In this document: piece after piece, positions 43,561-57,020 of the stretch | Numbering within the stretch: the stretch's first letter is position 1 | Layout: each line of letters begins with the position of its first letter | Origin: Papilionanthe hookeriana x Papilionanthe teres | Lineage: Eukaryota > Streptophyta > Magnoliopsida > Asparagales > Orchidaceae | Length of the DNA: 64,000 nt | Direction: 5' to 3' | NCBI GenBank assembly: GCA_022702705.1 | Contig: CM040428.1 | Coordinates: 115,614,183-115,678,182 of the forward strand | The notes under the pieces: generated by a model | What the model saw: only the letters and a program-made list of their open reading frames with translations | Databases searched by the model: none | What the model was told of the DNA's origin: nothing | Made by a program: the position numbers and the translations under genes

Positions 43561-44774
43561 TCCAAACTTTTCTTCTCTTTCTCTTGCTAATCGTTGAATG
43601 TCGGTTCTTAACTTTTCCATAGCGTCTTCCAATGGTCTTTTTCGTGCGGTTTCACAGTTATCATGCGATGGCTGTCGGGTTTCCTTTTTGGGAGTCCCCT
43701 TCATTGCGGTAGCGCTTTCTTCGGACTCAAGTCTCCTGACGAGACTTTCATTCTCAGGTCGTTGTTTCGGTCTTAATTGGCCGGTGGTGGGACGCCATAC
43801 CATCCTTCTAGCAGCAGAAGGCCTAGGACCGGATGGTCCGTCGGCCGAATGCTCGGAAGGTGGTATCCTCCCTGATCTGTAAACCTGAAACAACAACATG
43901 TGGACTGGCCTTCATCTTCTTATTCGGCTCTTCTGTAGCGATAGCAGGTTCTACTCGTGGCCCAAGACGGGATTCGGCCGGCACCCGTCCTATTCTTCTT
44001 AAGATCTCCGATACAGAGCATTTCTCTTTCTTTGCTAACTTCTCAATCACAGTCTGTAGTCGGGCAAAAGGTGTAATCCTAGCCCTTTTCTTTCGTCGTC
44101 GCTATAGTATGCGGTGTCGAGGTAATGTAGAAGCAATCCCGTGGACATTTTCCTCGTCAGCCGCGGCGGAAAGGGGATGGAATCTACTTCCTTCCAAAAG
44201 TGGTGTATATTCGAGCAATGGTATGTATTCGGGTAGTGGTGTGTACTCGGGATTTCTTCTAAGAAAGCGACTTCAAGCGGCTCCGGCCTTCCCGGCAATC
44301 TTCCCGCCTCTCGTTTCTCCTCCGAGTCCATGTTAGGGGTGGAACCCTTGAGCTGGACCCAAATTCAAAAATAGAAGGTCTTGCACGGAAATCTGTACCC
44401 TCCACAGTAACATGCTCGTTACAAATTTGAACTTCCTTCCCCTTCAGTTTGGCGGAAGCCAGGGTAGGTGCAGAGACGACTAGACTAGTGGGGGTAGAGA
44501 TAACGGTCCTTCTATGGATAGCGGTACTCCTCTCAGCTGGAACCCTTTGCAGGGGAGGAAACTCTTGAGTTGACTTAAGGTTGAACTCGATTAAAGGTCT
44601 TTCAGTTTTAGATACTTTGTCTGTCAGTGCGAAAAGGGTAACGTTAGTGACCTTGACATTTGTGTTCTCGAATCCTTGTCCAAACCGGATGATCCCATTG
44701 TCAGGCAGCTCATCCTTGTAAACAGTGAAGTCTAGTCCGTTGGTGAAGGAGAAAATTAGCTTTGGGGCTTCCAT
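43561..44774 (-). pseudogene. ORF1 of element C, continuous with gag
   Basis: Starts at the Met at 44774 (EAPKLIFSFTNGLDF). 44774-44259 is open, with a frameshift near 44270. Then YHYPNTYHC-type sequence, KLAKKEKCSVSEILRR (44050-43823) and a further shift near 43870. The 43899-43360 frame runs from the ORF1 C-terminus (ARRMVWRPTTGQL) without a stop into gag (VETRASSAS). So ORF1 and gag are one reading frame in this copy. Confidence 0.82.
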
Positions 44775-45282
44775 TTCTGCAAGGTAGATTCGATTGTCAG
44801 TCCCAAGTTATGCTTCTTCTCATCAGGACGAAAAGAAAGGAATCAAAAAGAGTCTGAACACATTCTTGTTCATGTATTTATAAGAAGGAGTTATTTGTTA
44901 AAAGAGTCATTCATTAGAGGGTTTGTTTATTAGGAACGGAATCTTCAAAGGTGTAGAGAAGGTATTGAATCCGATTTAGAGTTGGAAAGGAAAAGAAAGT
45001 CTTAAGCAAGACTTCTCGACTCGAAGGATCACTCCTAAACTAACACCTATTGGGGGTCCACCCCACTTCAGAAATGAGGTAAAAGGATCTCGGAACCTCT
45101 CCGTTTAGGGGTGTCTAAACAGTGGCTCCTAAATCCGAGAGAATGTTGGCTATACTCGTTCAAGGTAGAAATGAACATAGTATTCCAACGGAAAGAAGGG
45201 TAGTTTGATCCATGAGGGACATGGATACACTACCGATTTTTGAAAACAGAACTATCTGATTAAAAATGGAGACAGGAATTTT
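44775..45282 (-). other. 5' UTR of element C
   Basis: Non-coding leader with the conserved ACACCTATTGGGGGTCCA segment at 45043-45060 and a CTACCTTGCAG run two bases before the ORF1 ATG. Confidence 0.6.
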
Positions 45283-45299
45283 CCCCAGCGGAGTCGCCA
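45283..45299 (-). promoter_or_regulatory. Primer binding site of element C
   Basis: Minus strand TGGCGACTCCGCTGGGG, identical to that of A, six bases from the LTR edge. Confidence 0.85.
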
Positions 45300-45389
45300 G
45301 AAATTTGTCGGCATAATTTTAGGTTAAGTGTTGTATTTTTTTAAAAAGAGGTCGTCTACAGAAATTGTCGGCGAATTTTTAATTTAATT

Positions 45390-45392
<3 letters not shown>

Positions 45393-45430
<38 letters not shown>
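45393..45430. repeat. (AT)n microsatellite
   Basis: Nineteen AT dinucleotides without interruption in element C's LTR; the equivalent place in A has only a short AT-rich stretch. Confidence 0.95.
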
Positions 45431-45433
<3 letters not shown>

Positions 45434-47439
45434 TTGGAAAGTAGAGTTTTGATTTTAAAAATAATTTTAAAAATTTTAAGATATGAAATCAAACTAATCT
45501 CACATCTTGAATAGCTTATATAAACGAGCACCGCACCACAAACCGCGTGTCTATTCCAAAGAATAGGCACACTGCTTGATGATGGGGCTCGGTTAAATAA
45601 ACTAGAAGGTTTATGACATCCGTTTGGTCTGCGAAACCATTTTATTTGCCGACAAGTTCCCCTGCTTAATATGAAAATATTAAACAGGGTTTATATTACC
45701 TGGGTTCTTAAAATTCGCTATAAGGGCAAGCCCCTATAGTTAATTACATCTTAAGTGACGGGAATCACCTAAGAAAACTCTCGATAATAATCAATAGTTT
45801 TGCTCTCAAGAATTTCAAAGTTTAAGTTTTCAAGGGATTGAATTTTTGGAATTTCAATAGGGAATGGATCAAATTTGGAACATTTTATTTTGGGAGTTCA
45901 AAGGAAGAAAGGTAGGAGAAATCACAGATTCGAAGAGAACTTCGGTAATTTCCCGACTATCCTATTTGTTTGGCTTGAATTTAGGAAAGTCCTAATGCTT
46001 ATTTAATGTTTTGATCTTGCTAATTTTAATTAATTAGGACTTATATTTGTATGATGCGATCGCACAAATAGCCTTGAAGATGTGAGGGTTTATATCGTAT
46101 CAGACGACTACCTCGGAATCCTAAGACCGGTTAGGGCTTAATTTACATGATATGATCATACAAATGCCTAAAGAAAAGTTTAGGATTTATGTTGCACTAG
46201 GCAAACTACCTCGAAGTTCTATGGCTTGGTTGTTTAATTCTAGGAAAGTTTTGCTGAAGTAAATTCAGGATTTGCTGATGACGATGGCCGTGCTGCCCAC
46301 CATGCTCCGAGCTCCTTGTTGTTGCAGTGGTTTAGTTTTAGAAGTCATAAATCAGGAGATGAGAGAAGTGTTATGGTTTAGAGAAGGTCTTAATTTCCAA
46401 GTATTCTTTATGTTTTAATTAAAACAAATCTTAAGGTTGATTATAACAACACCGGTTAAGATCCCACGGTTCCATCCTTCCGGCATCGTTATTTTTATCG
46501 GATTCACTTAGTCCAGATGAATTTGCTAAACTCAACTGAATGAGTTCCACACTTTCATTTAGACCGTGGGAAATCCCGTTAGCAACACGTAGGTTACATC
46601 ATCCGAGGTAATCCCGATCGTCCAACAAGACGTTTTAATTTAGTTGTAGTTGTAGTTTTGTTGTTCTGTTTGTGATTAAATTTTGAGTTATTTTATATTT
46701 TGAAATGTTGTGGCGGTGAATTTTATCTTGTAATGAATTTTAATTTAGTTTTGATTTCAGTTTTAGGGACTACCCTAAAGGTTTTGGTTTTCATGCAACA
46801 GTTGTTTATCATGCAAGAAAGGTAAGTGCGATGCGATTAAATAAATTGCAATAAAAAAAATAAAAGCGTACCTGGAGGGTCTTTCCGTCATCCCAAGCTG
46901 CACTTAAAAACAATTAGAATATTTAAGCATTTAAAGCAAGTTCCTAGGTAAAGCTAAGGGAAGGGTTATGGTTTTCTACCAAGTTCCTAATCCTATAGCT
47001 AGTCACCTCCTATGACGTCTAGGTTCTTGTATTTTGGGTTTGAGGACGATTTTCTTCATCAAAGAACAATTAAGTTCAATTGTTCTTATAAATATCCTAT
47101 CATATCAAGGAAATGCTTAAGACGAGTCTTAAACATCTTTTCAATATTTCTAGGATTATTTTAAATCCAAGAGAATTTAATTATACAAATGAATTAATCG
47201 TCCGGGAGTTCAAGTTTTGTTATCTTGCTCAGTGAACTAGGACATTTGAATATCCTATAAGTGAAGTAACATTTCACTTAACGCTCCGTTTAGGAGTTAT
47301 GACAACAAAAGCTTTCGAGGGCAAATTGATGTTCAAGTGATTTGTGATTTAATCTATTTTCAATTAATGGGTTTAAGTTTGGAATAGTGTTTAAGTTGTT
47401 TTAGATTTATTTTTGAATTCTTTGTCTTAGGTGATGTTA

Positions 47440-47870
47440 TTTTTAATTCAATTTAATTTAACTTTAATTTAATTTAATTTGGTTTAGTTTTAATTTTAAT
47501 TTAATTTATTTAATTTAATCTAATTTTAATTTTAACTTGATTTTATTTTTTAATTTAATTTAATTTAATTTAATTTAATTTAATTTAATTTAATGTGATT
47601 TAATTTAATTTAATTTAATTTAATTTAATTTAATTTAATTTAATTTAATTTAATTTAATTTAACTTAATTTAATTTAATTTAATTTAATTTAATTTAATT
47701 TAATTTAATTTAATTTAATTTAATTTAATTTAATTTGATTTGATTTGATTTGATTTAATTTAATATGTTTTAATTTAATTTTAATTTAATTTAATTTAAT
47801 TTTAATTTTAATTTAATTTAATTTAATTTAATTTAAATTTTAATTTGATTTTATTTTTAATTTTAATTTA
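47440..47870. repeat. Expanded (TTTAA)n array in the LTR of element C
   Basis: Long near-pure runs at about 47550-47735 with only occasional TTTGA or TTTAC variants. Clearly longer and purer than in A's LTRs. Confidence 0.95.
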
Positions 47871-50800
47871 ATATTTTATTTTTTTTGTTTTAAAGATGAT
47901 TTAATTTAAATTGTTAAAGTATTAATTTAATTGAAATTTTAAAAGGATTTAATTTAAATAATTTAACTTTAATTTAATTTAATGATTAAGTCTTTTAGCA
48001 TTTTAAATTTTAAATTTGGATTATCATTTTAATTAGGAATTAAATATTATTGAAGTGATTAATTTAGGGATTCTTAAATTAAAGAACAAATCTCTTCCTA
48101 ATAATATCCCTATTTTAATAATTCCAATTTTTCATTATTCTTCCAAATTTAATTAATTATTTGATTAAGGTTTTATTTTAATTATTTTTAAATTGTTTAG
48201 TAGGTCTCTACCCTTTAATTATTTAAATTTCAATCATCCAAATCAGATTAGGATCAAATATTTTACTATTTCATCTTATTAAGCCTAAAGTTTTAATTAA
48301 GGGTTAAAATTTTAATTACCATTTTGCCCTTCAAGCTTAATAATTTCATAACTAACTAAATTGAGCTTAAATGAAATTGAAATTTTTATGTGACTTCACT
48401 CATATGTCAATAAAGACATTAGAGGAGAAAATGTGATTTTTCTGTATTTAATTTATTTATGTAATTATTTTTTGTAGAAAATAAGGATTTCCAAGGAAAA
48501 TTCAGTAACATGACCAAGGGAAAGTTTCTGTCCTTAAGAAAATTATGGGACATTCCTAATAACCAGAGAACCACTTGGACCAATTTTGGTGATTTTTTGA
48601 ATTATATTCTTTTTATTATAATTATTTTGAATTTTGGAGTATTAATTAATTTAAAAATAAATTAAAGGTTGAAAAATGAATTTTATAATTTTCAAAAATC
48701 TCTCTGATATCAAGGAAATCAGAGAACCACTTTTATAATTTTCTGATTTTTCTTTGATTTATTATAATTATTTTAGTGGAAATGCTAGAAAATACATTTT
48801 TTTAATTTTAAAATTACCCTAGGGCTTTAAAATTTAATATCTCATCGTAGAGACCTAAGAAAAATATGAGGTTTGTTCCTAAGTGATTAAAATTTAAAAT
48901 GTGACATTTTGGTGAATTTTATTATTTCTGTGATCTTTATTATTTTTTAATTATTAAAAATATTAAAATAATGCAAAAAATCAACTTTTTTAGAAAATTA
49001 CAATTTTAATTTTCTTAAATTCCCCTGATATCATAGAGGCTCCAAAACCAATTTGGTGAATTTTTGAAAAGTATTTTGAAAGTTATGAATTTTTTAAGTT
49101 TAATTTTGGCTAAATGGCTTAATCAACCCATTTGATAGGGCTAACCAAGTCCAATTGACTTCAAACTTTTATGGTGGGTTCCTCTGATCCTAAAGATCAG
49201 TGGAGAATTTATTTCAAGTCAATTTGATGTATGATTAGCTCTAATTAATTAAAGCTCCATTTTGAGTGTTTAAGCCAATTAGGGTTATTCCAAGTGAGTT
49301 AACTCAAAACCTATTTTTCCTAAGGTCCTCTTGTCATAATAAACATGACCAAATTTTCCTAGAATTTATTTCATAATATGCTAATTATTAGAATTAAAAT
49401 ACTCAGAATAGAAACCTAGAATTGAAAAATTAATAACACTTCATAGGGATGGCCTCTGACTTTGGAAAATTCAGGGAATGTTCCTAAATTCAGAGACTTC
49501 AAAAGCCCTATGGTCTCATGCCATGGTGAATTGTATACATGCATGGAGAATTGAAAATGTGCAGAGAGTAAATAAATTATTAAAAATCAAATACTCAATA
49601 AAATTAAATGATTTCTTTTTCACATTATTCTCCTCTGTTCACTGAGCAAGTGGGTATTTTTATTTTATTTTTCTGATTTTCCTACACAAAGTTATGTATT
49701 TTTGAACTTTAGGGAATTAAATAAATAGAAAAATAGCCTAATTTCCTACTTATCCACGCGGCGCCAGCTCAACCTAGGCATCTCCGATGCTCCACGCGTC
49801 GTCTTCTGATTCGGCGCCGCCATCCGACTCAGCGCTCCAAGGCCCCGCGGTTCATGTTTCGTTGCTCCGTCCGGTGCGATCCTGGCCGTCCGCTCGATAC
49901 ACGCGCAATCCGACGGCTCCTGGTCATCGTCTACGACTGGTGTGAACCCGTGACCGTCAACCTTCTAACCCTAATTTCTCACTTGATTCTCAACGGATTT
50001 TTGTGTTCTTATGCTCTATGGATTCGTCTTGAAGAGACGAACACATCCATACGGTAAACATGTATTGAAATTGACTCAAATTAAATAGAGAATCTCTCGT
50101 AAGCTCGGGAAGAAGAGTGAGTCCATACCTTTGCTCGCAGAAGTGAAGCTTCGATATGAGAGTTGTGTCACCTTCGATCGGGTCCAAGCAAGCTCCGGAT
50201 GAAGTCCTCGGCTCAGTGAATTGTCTGCAGGTAAGATTTCGACCAAGCCCGATCACAAAGCTTCGGAGGCCGGAAGCAATGGCTGGCCTCGGTGAGGGGG
50301 CTTTTGCCGTAAACTTCTTCTCTTAGTCTGGTGAAGGTGTAGGACCAATCAATTTGGGGATTGGTCCACCGTGAAGAAGTGTCCCGGTTTTTATCGCTCG
50401 AAATTTAAACTCAAAATCGAGCTCAACTTGAGGGAATCGGGCCGGAATCTAGTGGGAATCAAATGCTCTATGTGTGGAGAGTGGTCTGGAATGATTTTGG
50501 CAGAGTTTCCTTAAGGTTTGTTTAGCACCTCTTCCATGGCCAAGAGGGGTGGTGTTTAAATAGGAGAGGCTGGAGGGCCTCCTGTGGGAGTTAGGGATCG
50601 GATCACTCGCTCTCGGCAAGGGAAGAATGCAGTGCAATGGCCACCGGGCACTGGGGCAACACAGCAAGGGAGAATTTCGATGTTGGCTCACATGTGAGCT
50701 CTCGGGTGTGGTGTTTTCCGGCGATCCGAGCGGCTGGCCGAGCAGCATGGGTCACCCTCGTGTTCAAATGGGTCGTGGCCGGAGGTTTGTGCGATCAATC

Positions 50801-52940
50801 GAGCTTTGCCATGTGTCAAAGGCTTGGATTAAAATGGCATGGGGGAAGGCCAATTTTGGCTTGATTTGGGTCAACCCATCATTTTGGGCTTGGTTCACCC
50901 TTCAAGGTGGCTTTGGGTGTTGTGGGAGTCAAAGGAATCACTGGTTTGGCATGGAGAAGTCCTTATCCAAATATATTTGGATTAAATTTGGGTTAAGGTG
51001 AAACATGCTTAAGGTTAATGACTTTTAGGAGGTGCTTAAAGGACCTCCTCCTTTTGCCATTTAAGGAGGGTTGACAACTTAGAGATCCTCATGGCTTGCC
51101 AATGGCTTGCATGTGGCTTCATGGCTCCATGTGGCTTGGGAAAAGATTGGGTCAATTTCATAAAAAGGGATTTTGTCGATTTTAGCATTTTGATGGAAAT
51201 TTTTATGGGGATTGATTTGGAATTGTTTTATTGATAAATTAGGACTTTAGGAATGATTTTAAATTGAATGTGTGATGAAGGAAAGTGTCATGTGGGCTTT
51301 AGATTGATTTGGGCTTTTGAATTTGATGGAAGTGGGCTTTTAGGAAGGTTTAATGGAGTGGGCCTTTAGGTTTAAGAATGAATTCATGGATGGGAATTTT
51401 GAAGAAGTTTGGGCCAAATAATTGTTGGGTTTGGTTTAGGGATATGTCATGAGTGGTTTGAAACAAACTTGAGGTGGTTTAGGTTTGATTTGGGTTGGAT
51501 TTGGGTCTCTTTGGTAAATGGGCCAATGTAGGTCAAATTGGGCTAACTTGGGCCAATGTTGGGCTAGAGTTGAAATTGTTGTAAAATTAATGTTGGGAAA
51601 TGTTTATGGGAGTGTTTCAAAGAGGTTTTGACTTTGGTTGGGTTTTGATTTTGGGGTTTGAGCTTATTTGGGTTAGGTTTGGGTTTAGGTCAAAATTGGG
51701 TCTTTTAGCTTTGGGTTGAATTTGAGTGGGGTTTGGGTCTAAATTTTGGGCAAATCATGCTAGTGTTTTGTTTGTGGGGATGTTAGGGAAGGTTTAGAAA
51801 AGATTTGGGGTTAATTGGAGTTGAATTGGGTGAGTTTGGGCTGAGTTTGGGCTAAGTTTGGGTCATGGGTCCAAATTGGGCTTTAAGGTCAAAAGTGAAA
51901 TTGGGTTCAAATGTCAATCAACTTGGGCTTGGATTTGGTCTAGATTGGTGGTGGGGATGTTGAATTGAAGTTTAGAATTGAATTGGACCAGAATTTGGGT
52001 CAATTGGGTAGGTTTGGTTTGACATTGGGTTCACTTTGGGTTAAAATGGGTCAAATTGGGGATTTTAACAAAAGTGGAGTAAATTGACAAAATTGGCCCA
52101 TGGTGTAGTTGGACAAAATGAAATTGTAAATATTTGGGATTTTCTGGAATTTTCTGGGAATTTTCTGAATTTTTGGCTTTTTTGGCTAAGAGGGGCATTT
52201 TGGGTATTTGGAGGGTATTGGGAGGTATTTTTGGAATTTTTGGTATTTTTGGCTATGAATGATCAATTTGAGTGATGTGGGAATGTTTGGGATTGGTTTT
52301 GAGGAATCTGGGTGATTTTGGAGAATTTTGAAAAATTTGGGTAATTTCAAGGGTTTTGGGTAGTTAGGCGGTGTGTAGGGTCCTCGGGTCAAAAATTAAA
52401 AATTTGGAAAATTAAAGATTGGATAAATGTAAGTGGAATGAAATCATTTTGGTTGAGCCATGAAGCCATGTTAAGCCTATATGAGCCATGAGAGGACTCA
52501 TTCGAGGCATTCACTATGTTGTTCCTAACCCTCTTACCAAGAGATTAGGGTTAAGGACCATCCATGTGAATCACCTTCATGAGTCGAGAGGTCAAGTTAG
52601 GTATAGGTGTGGTTTTAGGAGGTGTGTGAAAGTGTAGTGTATAAGTGTAGTGTGAGTGTAAGTCAGCCCCTTCACAAGACCAGGCCACCCAGGGCAGTCC
52701 TAAGGCCAAAGAGTCCTATAGGCACTCATCCTTTAAACTTCCTCATTTGATTTCAACCGTCTAGGTGATTAGGGGTCTACAATCAAGTTTGTGGAGTTTG
52801 CAGGGAGTTAAGAGGTGGTTTGAATTTCTAAGTGGTGGGTCTCAATTCTAATCCTCTAGGACAGTCAAGGGAAAAGCCTAAGGCTAGATCCTAAGTACTA
52901 AAGAGAAGAAGAGAAGACCTCATCAAAAATGAGGTCAACA

Positions 52941-53410
52941 TGACTGCTTAAAAAACTTTTATAGGAATGTCACCTTACAGATTAATCTTTGGAAAGACTT
53001 GTCACTTACCAGTTGAATTAGAATATAAAGCATATTAGGCAATTAAGAAATTAAATTTTAATTTGAAAGATGCTGGTGATAAAAGATTGTTGCAATTGAA
53101 TGAATTGGAAGAAATCATAAATGAATCATATGATAGTGATAAAATATACAAGGAGAGATGAAAAATATGGCATGATCGGAAGATTGTTAAAAAGAAATTC
53201 GAATCAGGACAAAAAGTGTTACTATACAATACAAGAATGAAATTATTTCTTGGGAAACTAAAATTTAGATGGACAGGACCTTTCATTGTCGTAAAATTTT
53301 ATCAATTTGGAGTTGTGATTATAGAAGACCCTAAATATGGAAGAATATTCAAAGTTAATGGAAAAAGATTAAAATCATATTTTGAAGGCAATAGACCTAA
53401 TTTTAAATAG
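52941..53410 (+). pseudogene. Integrase C-terminal part of Athila element E
   Basis: Reads FIGMSPYRLIFGKTCHLPVELEYKAY, LNFNLKDAG, LQLNELEEI, GQKVLLYNTRMKLF, KFRWTGPFIVV and FKVNGKRLKSYFEG. It matches D's integrase end at 62260-61830. Stops (TAG for Trp near 53036, TGA near 53158) show decay. Starts abruptly at the edge of element C's LTR. Confidence 0.88.
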
Positions 53411-53899
53411 GTTTTAATGTTGAATCAACCTGAATAACTTGAAGTTATGTCAGGCTGACGACGTTAAACCAAGCGCTTTGTGGGAGGCAACCTACAGTTA
53501 TTAAGAGATTGCTTTGTTTGATGTGTTATTTGAGCTTGTTTGTTAATTAATTAAGTCCTACCCTTCCTCAAATATCATTAACAACATTAAAGAAATGAAT
53601 CGAATCAATTTTTGGAAAGCATTTGGACAAAATAAAGTTTGGCAAAAATTTAAACTAGTGCCAGACCGCACCGCTGTTTAGAAAATAGTTTCTCATTTTT
53701 AAATTCGAGTTTTGGTGGTTGTAGGCGGAAATTCTTTCATTTGAACTTCCAATACCACCCCTAGATGCAGGAACTACCAAAGGAACGAAAAGAAAGATCC
53801 TATATCTCATCCAAATGGATTCTGACACAATAGAAACTTCAAGATTTTAAGTTTTCAATCATAGAAAGTTCGTCAGTTTCAAAGCGCAACATCTATTCA
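53411..53899 (+). other. Untranslated leader between integrase and the next ORF of Athila E
   Basis: Contains AAGCGCTTTGTGGGAGGCAA just after integrase, then AT-rich sequence. Short GC-containing runs resemble the equivalent stretch of D (61264-61743). No gene. Confidence 0.5.
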
Positions 53900-54990
53900 A
53901 CAAAAATATCTTAAAGATGAGGTTGATTAAGGAGCGAGGCTTTGTGAATCGAGGTACGAATTCTCCTACTACTAGAATTGATGAAATCATTATTCAGAGA
54001 CATTGGGCAGTGCTATGTTATAGTACTACCACCGTGGTTGTCCTGGTTGTGAAGGAATTTTACGTAAATCTTCAATGAATCAACCTTGGATCAGTCTATG
54101 TGCGAGGTAGGTTTGTCACATTTACTCCAGCAAAGATTAATGATTTATACATGATTGACAATGTGTCAATCTACCACTATTCAAACTTTGCCCCGATGAA
54201 GGACAATATGAATAATATATACAGATATCTGATGGATGAAAGTGATGATTGGGAGATAAGAGATAATAAGTATGTAAGTTTTTCGGCCACACTGTCAAAT
54301 CCTAGGTTGAAGCACTTACATTATTTCATATATGCAAAATTGCTCCTAACAATGAAAATCAGTAAAGCAACTAAGGAGTGTGCTATTCTGAATTATAGTA
54401 TTCAAATGTGGAGGCCTATTGATTTTGGTTTGATAATTGTTAAGTATGTTGTGGGATTAATCGTTCATGGATCAAAGTATGGGCTTGGACCTCCTTCGAC
54501 CATATTCCTCCTCTGCAGTCAATCACAAGTGCCATATGAGAATTAAGAAAGAGTAATTCTACCTTGGAGTCCTATAGACCCAGCAGATGAATATAGTAAC
54601 CAAGCAGTTGGTGATATTAATAACATAAGCATCATTGAAGATTAACCATCTCAAAGATCAACACCTATTCCTCTTTGCTTTCTTGAAAGTTCACAAATAA
54701 TCTTGAAGAAAATTAAGAAATTGGAGTAGGAAGTACAACACCTGATGAATGCAATCGACAATCTATCTAACTTCTTTGATCATCTGGATTGAAGAATGAA
54801 GGAGCACTTTGATCATTCTGGGTATCTCAAAGGAAGTTTGACACATTTAAAGAAAATGAAAGGGTGGATTGAAGAGGATTCTACAGAAAATTCCTGTTTC
54901 GTTTGTTCTATAATCTATTCGTTCACACTCAATCAATTGGAGATTTAAGAGTTGATGATAGTTCTGAAGAAGAATGAATACTTGAATATT
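53900..54990 (+). pseudogene. Post-integrase ORF of Athila E ('putative plant transposon protein' family)
   Basis: Reads RLIKERGFVNRG, KEFYVNL, VRGRFVTFTPAKINDLYMI, HYSNFAPMKDN, TMKISKATKECAILNYSIQ and FLLCSQSQVPYE; open at 54100-54546. This type of ORF sits between integrase and the 3' LTR in Athila elements and has no proven function; it was earlier called env-like only because of position. A C-terminal coiled-coil-like stretch follows near 54700-54790. Stops near 54078 and 54544. Confidence 0.78.
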
Positions 54991-55331
54991 GTATTTCTGT
55001 GTTTGTGTTTGAACTGATTGCTTTTTTTGCTTGGATTTTATATTTGGACTTGCTTTCTTGTTTAGTTTTCAGTGTGTTGACCTTACTTTTGGTTGAGGTC
55101 TAGTTTGTCTTTAGAATAGCTTAGGGTCTAGCCATAGGACTCTCCTGCTGACTTTCTTAGAAGACTAGTCATGCAACCCTCCCTATAGAAATTCAAACTT
55201 TTCTCACTTCACTGGGAGTTTTTATATGCTTAAGGCCTAACCTCCAGTTTTTTAGAGGAAGAGACCAAGCATAAGGAAGCCCAAGGGAAGTCTCCTATAG
55301 GTGGTCAAACCTTAGGATCTGCCCTGGGAGG
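54991..55331 (+). other. 3' flank of Athila E up to the insertion of D
   Basis: T-rich then mixed sequence without a recognisable gene. Ends GGAGG immediately before the LTR of D. E's own 3' LTR is not seen. Confidence 0.45.
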
Positions 55332-57003
55332 TGATGCGGGACTTTTAATTATGCAAGAACTTAAGAACCCAAATTTATATATATTTATAATGATTTTGTA
55401 AAGTTCAAACATCAACTCAAGTATATGTATCGTATCAAGTAATACAGGGCTCTAATGGAGTCCTAGTTATCGATCCCACAGGGAAGGCACGTTCCTTACA
55501 ATAAATAGCGTAATACTGAAATCCAATACTCAAATCACAATTAAAGTTTAAGTTTACTTCTACTAACAAGATGCAAAAAACACTAACAGCTAAGCAAACC
55601 ACAATTACTTCTAATATCTTTAAACATAATTAACTAACACACACACTAAGCTTGAATTTGAAAGGTTTTGTTATATATGAAAAGTTTCTTTCCTCTTGCA
55701 ATGAGTATATGATGTGTAAATTATATAGAATGATTATTTATTGTATTTTTCCAATTAGGAGCATAAATGTTTCTTTACCCTCAAAAGAGTACCCCCCCTT
55801 CCAAGCATGAAAAAAACATTGACATATCCTAAGTTCAGTCACTAAATCTAAGGCTAGGCTGGGAGGATACCGGCTGTCACTACAAAGCTCCCACTCACCC
55901 TTCACCTGAAGGCTAACCTTCGGCTTTAGTTACCAACCTTAGAACCAAATTGGGGATCTCAGCCTGTCACCTTGAAACCTCCAATATGAAGCCCATCAAA
56001 ACACATTTCCTTATTTCTTTGCACTCAATTCCCATGAACTACGCAATTCATCCATGGACATTGAATGGATTCTTCATTATTGTTGTAGGATACTAAATCC
56101 TTTCGAAGTTAATGTACAACAACAGATTTTAACAATTCAATTGGCCAGATCGAAAAGTAAATTAAGATCGAAATGAAAAACCATCACAATTTATTCAATA
56201 CTTTAAAAGCACTTCAAATCCACATCATCACATCATCACATCTCTATGCAAGAAAAAAGACAAAGGAGACTAGTCAGAATTCACAGAGATGACACAATAA
56301 AACATTTATTTTATATATAAATGAAAAGTCATATAAACAATAATAGAAAATACAACTTATCTCTTTCTCTACCCAAAGCAAATCCCTTGAAGTTACTTTG
56401 GATTCTTTTCTCTATTCTTTGCAACACTCAATTCCCTCTTTAGAATGGGAAGGAAGAAGCAATCTCTTACTTTACTCCTTAGAGAAAAATCCCTATCAAA
56501 TCTTCACTTCTGCACTCTTCTCTTCCAAACCCTATCTCTCTTCCACTTACACACACTAAACTCACTCCACTCAATAAACTCACACACAAAACCCACTCAA
56601 TTTTTGTCCATAAACTGTTACAAATATGTTAGAAATGAATTCCCAAGAGTTTCCTTAAGCATCCCTTCAAAAAGTCACCAAAACTCTTCAATTTTGAATT
56701 GCACCAACATTGGGCACCGGCAGTGCCCGATAGGCCGCCGGCGGCGCTCTATCGTCAATTAATTCTGGAGCTCTTAAGAAAATAATGTCGGTGGTGCCCA
56801 TTCTGGCGCCGGCGACACCAAAAGTTGTTTTCTCCCATTTTGCTCCTTTTTACTCCAAATTCGTTCCTTTTTGCTTCTTTTCTCTCCAATCACCTAAAAT
56901 CATCATACCTGTAACAAATCATAAAAAATACCTTTCTTTAAAGTGCAATATCACCAAAAAATTGGTAAAATTATATAGCAAAAATAGTATATATTTTGGT
57001 GCA
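55332..57003 (-). repeat. 3' LTR of Athila element D, about 1.67 kb
   Basis: Plus-strand edges TGATGCGGG and TTTGGTGCA (TG...CA). The polypurine tract lies directly outside at 57007-57020 in the minus sense. It matches F's LTR and, reversed, parts of E's. GGCGCC/GCCGGCGG-rich motifs lie at 56715-56820. The plus-strand frames 56445-57060 are LTR sequence. Confidence 0.8.
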
Positions 57004-57006
57004 TTA

Positions 57007-57020
57007 AAATCCCCCAAACT
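57007..57020 (-). promoter_or_regulatory. Polypurine tract of Athila element D
   Basis: Minus strand AGTTTGGGGGATTT immediately before the 3' LTR, the usual Athila form. Confidence 0.75.

Larger units (their letters stand above)
41262..52940 (-). mobile_element. Element C: Tat retrotransposon with complete 5' LTR, lacking pol and 3' LTR
   Basis: Read 52940 to 41262: full LTR, primer site, ORF1, gag, linker, then truncated in the early protease region. It is flanked on both sides by pieces of Athila E in matching orientation, so it was inserted in E. One later deletion probably removed C's 3' half together with E's protease-to-integrase part. Confidence 0.88.
45306..52940 (-). repeat. 5' LTR of element C, 7635 bp
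   Basis: Edges TGTCGGCATA and GAGGTCAACA on the plus strand. Full length, more diverged from A's LTRs than those are from each other. Sub-blocks: AT dinucleotide run 45393-45430, TATA-like 45515-45524, TTTAA array 47440-47870, GC-rich block 49750-49970. The plus-strand frame that is 134 codons long in A's LTRs is cut to 67 here. It confirms that LTRs of about 7.5 kb are normal for the family. Confidence 0.92.
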
